Of a stretch of DNA of 64,000 nt, positions 62,042 to 64,000 are shown in pieces. Source of the DNA: Notospermus geniculatus (taxonomy: Eukaryota; Nemertea; Pilidiophora; Heteronemertea; Lineidae); the NCBI GenBank assembly GCA_002633025.1, contig NMRB01000032.1, positions 395,932 to 459,931 of the forward strand, read 5' to 3'. The notes beneath the pieces are model-generated. The model saw only the letters and a list, made by a program, of their open reading frames with translations. It ran no database searches and was not told where the DNA came from. Numbering within the stretch: position 1 is the stretch's first letter; every line of letters starts with the position of its first letter. The position numbers and the translations under genes are program-made.

Positions 62042-62272
62042 TTTGTATGGAAAATGTACACTAGATGTGAATTTTACCTCCGTTATTTGAAGAGTGCTTG
62101 TACAGTAGTACGCATTTTTATACTACACGGCTACAGAACTAGTACCAAGATGGTGGCCAGGGAACCGTTTTGACACTTTTGGCTGAAAAACTTCGACAAA
62201 GTCGGATTATTTCACCATCCATGATTGCTCAAAATTGAACTTTTACACCGCTAACAAAAAACTGACGATAAA
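62042..62272. promoter_or_regulatory. Probable bidirectional promoter region
   Basis: 230 bases between a candidate minus-strand start exon and the zinc-finger ATG. It contains CCAAGATGGTGGCC near 62146, a YY1-like motif common at TATA-less promoters. The promoter role is inferred from position only. Confidence 0.35.
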
Positions 62273-64000
62273 ATGCCAAAGAACAGTGTACCTGAAACAG
62301 GGGTTACCCCGATCAGCCTCCAAAATCTTGAATTTGTTGTGCCAGAAAGCCTTTTGAAAGTGGTTTCTCTGATGGACAGGGGAACTGGTCTGAACTTTGC
62401 TTCACCTCATTCTGTGGCCAATTATGGTGGCAAACAGACGTGCATCAGTGTTGATAAAGACATGACTGGGAATGTCGTATTCAGTGTCAAGTCTGGCTGT
62501 TTCCAGATTCTGCAAAATGGTTTGAAATGTGTGATACGAGACGTCACTACGACTGACATTCCAGTTGCAGCAGGGGGACATCTGACGGGAGATAGCGGTG
62601 GTCAACAGTCTGTTGGTTTGAGAGCTAGTGGCAGTCAGTTTGATGTGAATAAAGCAGTTAAAAAGCGCCGTAATGCTCTAGAAATGAGCATGTCCCCCAA
62701 GCGACACTGCAAAAACAGTTGTTCAAATTCGGCCATGTCGAAGAAGAAGACGGATACAAATGATGAATCCAATGTGGAAGCTGGTCAGGCAGCACCTCCT
62801 CCAGATTTCCCGAGGAACCTGATTATTAAATCTGAACTTGCTAGTGACGATCAGTTGATTGCAGAGAAAGAGCCAGCACCAGCAAAGGATGCAAACTCCA
62901 AATTCATTTCTTCAAATCAAGAGAGTGCTCCAGTCGTTGAACAGCCAGATCTTGATGACAGATCACTTACTACAACTGCATCATCCGTTTCATGTGAATC
63001 AAGTACAAGTCATAAAAGACAGAATCCAGCCGCTTCACGTGCAGATAGGAGTGAAGAATTGTGTGTGGTTGCACCAGAATCCGAACCTTCTACTCTTCAA
63101 CCAACTAGAGTTAGTGCGAGGCAAGCAGCTCGTGCAGCTGCAAGGTTGAAAAAGGTGGCATCTTCTGATGCTGATGCTGCAATGACTGACTCACAGAAAA
63201 AGACAGCAAAGTGGACGTCATGCCAGCAGGTAAAGGGGAAGGCATCTACCACTGGTGGGTGTTCAGATGGGACAGACATGGATGAAGATGGCAACCCAGC
63301 GAAAAAGAAGACGTGGCGGTCTAACTATTCCCGTGAAAAGAATATTGAATGTCGATTATGTAAGGGTCGCCTTAAAAACTATGTAGTGCTCTATGATCAT
63401 GTTCACCGCCTTCATGCAGCTCACAGTGAATACGCCTCATATAGGGAAGAAATTAAGAATTTGAGAAAGGTCTCTTGTGATGTGTGTCAAAAAGTTCTCT
63501 CTCATCCATACGAGCTGAAAAATCACCTGGAGAATGTCCATGGACCTTCTAAACCACCAAGTGTTCCTTGTCATGTGTGTGGCAAGTGCTTCAGAGATCG
63601 AAGACACCTGAGAGCACATTTCGAACGTGCCCATCCTCGGACCAGGGTTCTTTGTCATCTCTGCCCTGCTAGTTTTAAGACAAATACCTATCTCCAAGAA
63701 CACATTTCTGCTTGTCATGAAAAGAAAATTGCTTTTGAATGTAACATCTGTGGTCGCACATTCGTGTCCAGGAGCTCTTGGGCGAGACATAAAGGAAGAC
63801 ATGAGAATAAGAAATTCTCCTGTCCACATTGTGAACGCGAGTTCTTGGAGAAGACAAATATGCTCCGTCATATACGTGTTATTCATGAGTTAGGACGATC
63901 TACCAAGACTGTCACTTGTGATAAATGCAAAAAAAACTTCACCAACCCGGGCAACTTGAGACAGCATATCAAAACTGTTCATTTCAGTGAGTACAATCAC
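62273..64000 (+). CDS. C2H2 zinc-finger protein, partial at window edge
   Basis: A continuous frame of 576 codons from ATG 62273 to the last base, without intron or stop; the 3' end is outside. The first 350 residues have no finger. They contain a short N-terminal segment (VVPESLLKVVSLMDRGTGLN), basic patches (KAVKKRRNALEMSMSPKRH), an acidic/Ser-rich stretch and an Ala/Arg helix (SARQAARAAARLKK). From about residue 359 seven C2H2 fingers follow, starting with CRLCKGRLKNYVVLYDHVHR, then CDVC, CHVC, CHLC, CNIC, CPHC and CDKC types, with irregular linkers rather than the TGEKPY linker of KRAB-type arrays. A DNA-binding regulator is inferred; no named ortholog recognised. Confidence 0.85.
   Translation, partial: MPKNSVPETGVTPISLQNLEFVVPESLLKVVSLMDRGTGLNFASPHSVANYGGKQTCISVDKDMTGNVVFSVKSGCFQILQNGLKCVIRDVTTTDIPVAAGGHLTGDSGGQQSVGLRASGSQFDVNKAVKKRRNALEMSMSPKRHCKNSCSNSAMSKKKTDTNDESNVEAGQAAPPPDFPRNLIIKSELASDDQLIAEKEPAPAKDANSKFISSNQESAPVVEQPDLDDRSLTTTASSVSCESSTSHKRQNPAASRADRSEELCVVAPESEPSTLQPTRVSARQAARAAARLKKVASSDADAAMTDSQKKTAKWTSCQQVKGKASTTGGCSDGTDMDEDGNPAKKKTWRSNYSREKNIECRLCKGRLKNYVVLYDHVHRLHAAHSEYASYREEIKNLRKVSCDVCQKVLSHPYELKNHLENVHGPSKPPSVPCHVCGKCFRDRRHLRAHFERAHPRTRVLCHLCPASFKTNTYLQEHISACHEKKIAFECNICGRTFVSRSSWARHKGRHENKKFSCPHCEREFLEKTNMLRHIRVIHELGRSTKTVTCDKCKKNFTNPGNLRQHIKTVHFSEYNH

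Overview
This is a eukaryotic, intron-rich genomic window. Its genes have 2 to about 17 exons with GT/AG borders, AATAAA signals, many non-autonomous DNA elements (MITEs), tRNA-derived SINEs and a Penelope-like retroelement fragment. The metazoan gene set, AT-rich introns and a frequent palindromic word (TAGGCCTA, often with ACCGGT) suggest a marine invertebrate, probably an invertebrate deuterostome such as an echinoderm or hemichordate. The phylum is a guess. No prokaryotic, CRISPR or phage features were seen.

Layout: a DENND2-family Rab exchange factor (-, 981-14559); RPL27A/uL15 (+, 15694-17594); a branched-chain aminotransferase lacking its N-terminal half (-, 21036-23408); NUP62 (-, 25553-28866); MRPS21 (+, 30277-30719); an OTULIN-like deubiquitinase cut by an assembly gap (-, 34961 to beyond 40643); TXNDC9 (+, 46057-48394); an enlarged HPS5 (-, 49491 to about 59456); and a C2H2 zinc-finger gene running off the right edge (+, 62273-64000). 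Strands almost alternate, giving four divergent pairs (DENND2/RPL27A, NUP62/MRPS21, OTULIN/TXNDC9, HPS5/zinc finger). The genes are not one pathway. DENND2 (Rab GEF) and HPS5 (BLOC-2) both belong to endolysosomal trafficking; the rest are housekeeping, apart from OTULIN (linear ubiquitin) and the zinc-finger protein.

Exon borders were worked out by hand from splice signals, phase and remembered family sequences. Summed exons keep one open frame for RPL27A (149 codons plus stop), MRPS21 (87), TXNDC9 (207), NUP62 (574), the visible BCAT part (271) and HPS5 (1798 codons before the stop, counted from the second mapped exon). A border could be off by a base or two.

Most notable: a VPS41-like RING-H2 finger ending HPS5; a PIM-like DLY motif in the long disordered N-terminus of OTULIN; interchangeable 5' exons and an 18-nt microexon in DENND2; a perfect 48-bp foldback with a 10-bp target duplication inside a SINE; four MITEs with visible TIRs and target duplications; and single-N junctions flanked by near-identical sequence that look like unmerged haplotypes, one differing by a Penelope-like insertion.
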